A model generated the notes under the pieces. It was not told where the DNA came from. It ran no database searches and was given only the letters and a program-made list of their open reading frames with translations. A stretch of 15,481 nucleotides of DNA, from the NCBI GenBank assembly GCA_007119345.1, contig SKPV01000100.1:1-15481 (forward strand), read 5' to 3'. Below are positions 14,668 through 15,481 of the stretch, piece after piece. The position numbers and the translations under genes were made by a program. The stretch comes from Halovivax sp. (GTDB lineage: Archaea; Halobacteriota; Halobacteria; Halobacteriales; Natrialbaceae). Each line of letters begins with the position of its first letter. Within the stretch, counting starts at the first letter, position 1.

Positions 14668-15481
14668 ATGACACGAAACGAAACCAGTATGCGCGAAAAG
14701 GGACGAGCGGTGTTCCTTGCCGCGATCATGGTGCTCTCCGTCGTCGCGATGGGAGCCGCATTTGCCGGCTCCGCAACCGCCGAGGAGACGCTTAACGACT
14801 GGCCCAACGCAGAGGACGACCGATTCTGGCACGGACAGACGCTGAACATCACTGACGAGTCGATCACGGACGACCAGACTTACACGGTTGAGCTGGTCAG
14901 CGACGACGAGTCCGAGTTCCGTGAGATCGAAGCCGGCGATGGCTATCTGAAGATCGAGACCAACCGCCTCGACAACACTGGCGAGTGGGAAATTAGTGGC
15001 CCGGAAGCCGACGCGGATGCCGGCTTCACCCTCTCCTCGCAGAGTCTGACCGCGTCGCCCGCCGCTGACGCCGTCAACGCCGGCGAGTCTGTCAACGTCG
15101 AGTTTGACTCCGAGCGCAGTGGTTACGACCTCGAACTCACCGCCGAGAACTTCGACGGCGAGGAGCTTGACGAGATCATCGACTACGCCGACACGTCCTA
15201 CGACGACGACGTCCTCACGCTCGAGGGCGTCAGCAGCGTCCAGAACGTTGAGTTCACCTTCAGCGAGGACGACGTCGGTACGCAGAACCTGACCGCCTCC
15301 GCGGCCGACACGGTCGCCGAGGACGAGTTCTCGATCGAGGTCCTCGACGCTGACGAAGCACAGATCAGCTTCGAAGAGAACCTCGTCCGCGCCACCCCCG
15401 GTGACTACGGCGTGGTCAAGGTCGACCTCGAGAACACCCAGGACGCCTACCTGAACATCACGTGGGACTACAACGGTGAGG
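14668..15481 (+). CDS. csg: S-layer (major cell surface) glycoprotein, N-terminal part
   Basis: The first 271 codons are present; the gene runs off the window. The N-terminus is a haloarchaeal surface-glycoprotein signal peptide: REKGRAVFLAAIMVLSVVAM followed by GAAFAGSATA, with likely cleavage after Ala38 before EETLND. The mature part is Asp/Glu-rich and forms repeated beta-type stretches, as in the Ig-like domains of S-layer proteins. N-glycosylation sequons are visible at Asn60 (NIT), Asn207 (NLT) and Asn263 (NIT). The protein would be Sec-exported, assemble as the cell-surface lattice and be anchored at a C-terminal PGF-type signal beyond this window. Two in-frame ATGs exist, at 14668 and 14689; I chose the first because its MTR opening resembles other S-layer genes, but neither has a Shine-Dalgarno site. 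A related surface protein with the same signal is possible. Confidence 0.85.
   Translation, partial: MTRNETSMREKGRAVFLAAIMVLSVVAMGAAFAGSATAEETLNDWPNAEDDRFWHGQTLNITDESITDDQTYTVELVSDDESEFREIEAGDGYLKIETNRLDNTGEWEISGPEADADAGFTLSSQSLTASPAADAVNAGESVNVEFDSERSGYDLELTAENFDGEELDEIIDYADTSYDDDVLTLEGVSSVQNVEFTFSEDDVGTQNLTASAADTVAEDEFSIEVLDADEAQISFEENLVRATPGDYGVVKVDLENTQDAYLNITWDYNGE

Noticed and set aside
14400..14867. Minus-strand frame of 155 codons at the S-layer gene start
   Set aside because: It is antisense to the S-layer signal peptide region and leader; it has no coding features.

Overview
The window comes from a halophilic archaeon of class Halobacteria. The sequence is GC-rich. The predicted proteins are very acidic, with Asp/Glu-rich linkers. 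Most monocistronic or first genes have an A/T-rich TATA-like box about 25-33 bases before the ATG and no ribosome binding site, which points to leaderless mRNAs. Internal operon genes instead carry GGAGGTGA-type Shine-Dalgarno sequences. The substrate-binding protein has a twin-arginine lipoprotein signal, and the last gene has a haloarchaeal S-layer glycoprotein signal peptide. I cannot name the genus.

Region 1 (1-6535): a 30-bp tandem repeat array is cut by the left window edge. It is followed, read on the minus strand from right to left, by a complete peptide-type (Dpp/Opp) ABC importer operon: a Tat lipoprotein binding protein, two permeases and two ATPases. The last three genes are translationally coupled to the gene before them by ATGA or GTGA overlaps or a 1-base gap. 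An 8-bp-arm inverted repeat lies just upstream of the operon's TATA box and is a good operator candidate.

Region 2 (6701-9591): an RNase H-fold protein diverges from the transporter operon. Next come a HerA/DUF87-type ATPase with a long acidic linker and a C-terminal membrane segment (minus strand) and a divergent four-helix membrane protein of unknown role. The stretch 9592-9968 has no gene. It is a series of imperfect repeats and GC-rich hairpins between two convergent genes.

Region 3 (9969-13626): a two-domain malic enzyme (MaeB, with a phosphotransacetylase-like C-terminus) diverges from archaeal phosphopantetheine adenylyltransferase (CoaA/CoaD-pathway step, CoaD). CoaD converges, with one base between stop codons, on a 102-residue single-cyclin-repeat TFB-like protein. 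A 57-residue putative C2H2 zinc-finger protein follows.

Region 4 (13679-15481): a tRNA-Leu(UAG) gene is flanked by unusual inverted copies of its own T-arm/3' end. About 900 bases without a convincing gene follow, including an exact 51-bp tandem duplication with one mismatch and the probable promoter and structured leader of the S-layer gene. The first 271 codons of the S-layer glycoprotein gene run off the right edge.

I found no CRISPR array, intact insertion sequence, defence system or phage gene. The most notable unexplained structures are the hairpin array at 9592-9968 and the inverted repeats around the tRNA.
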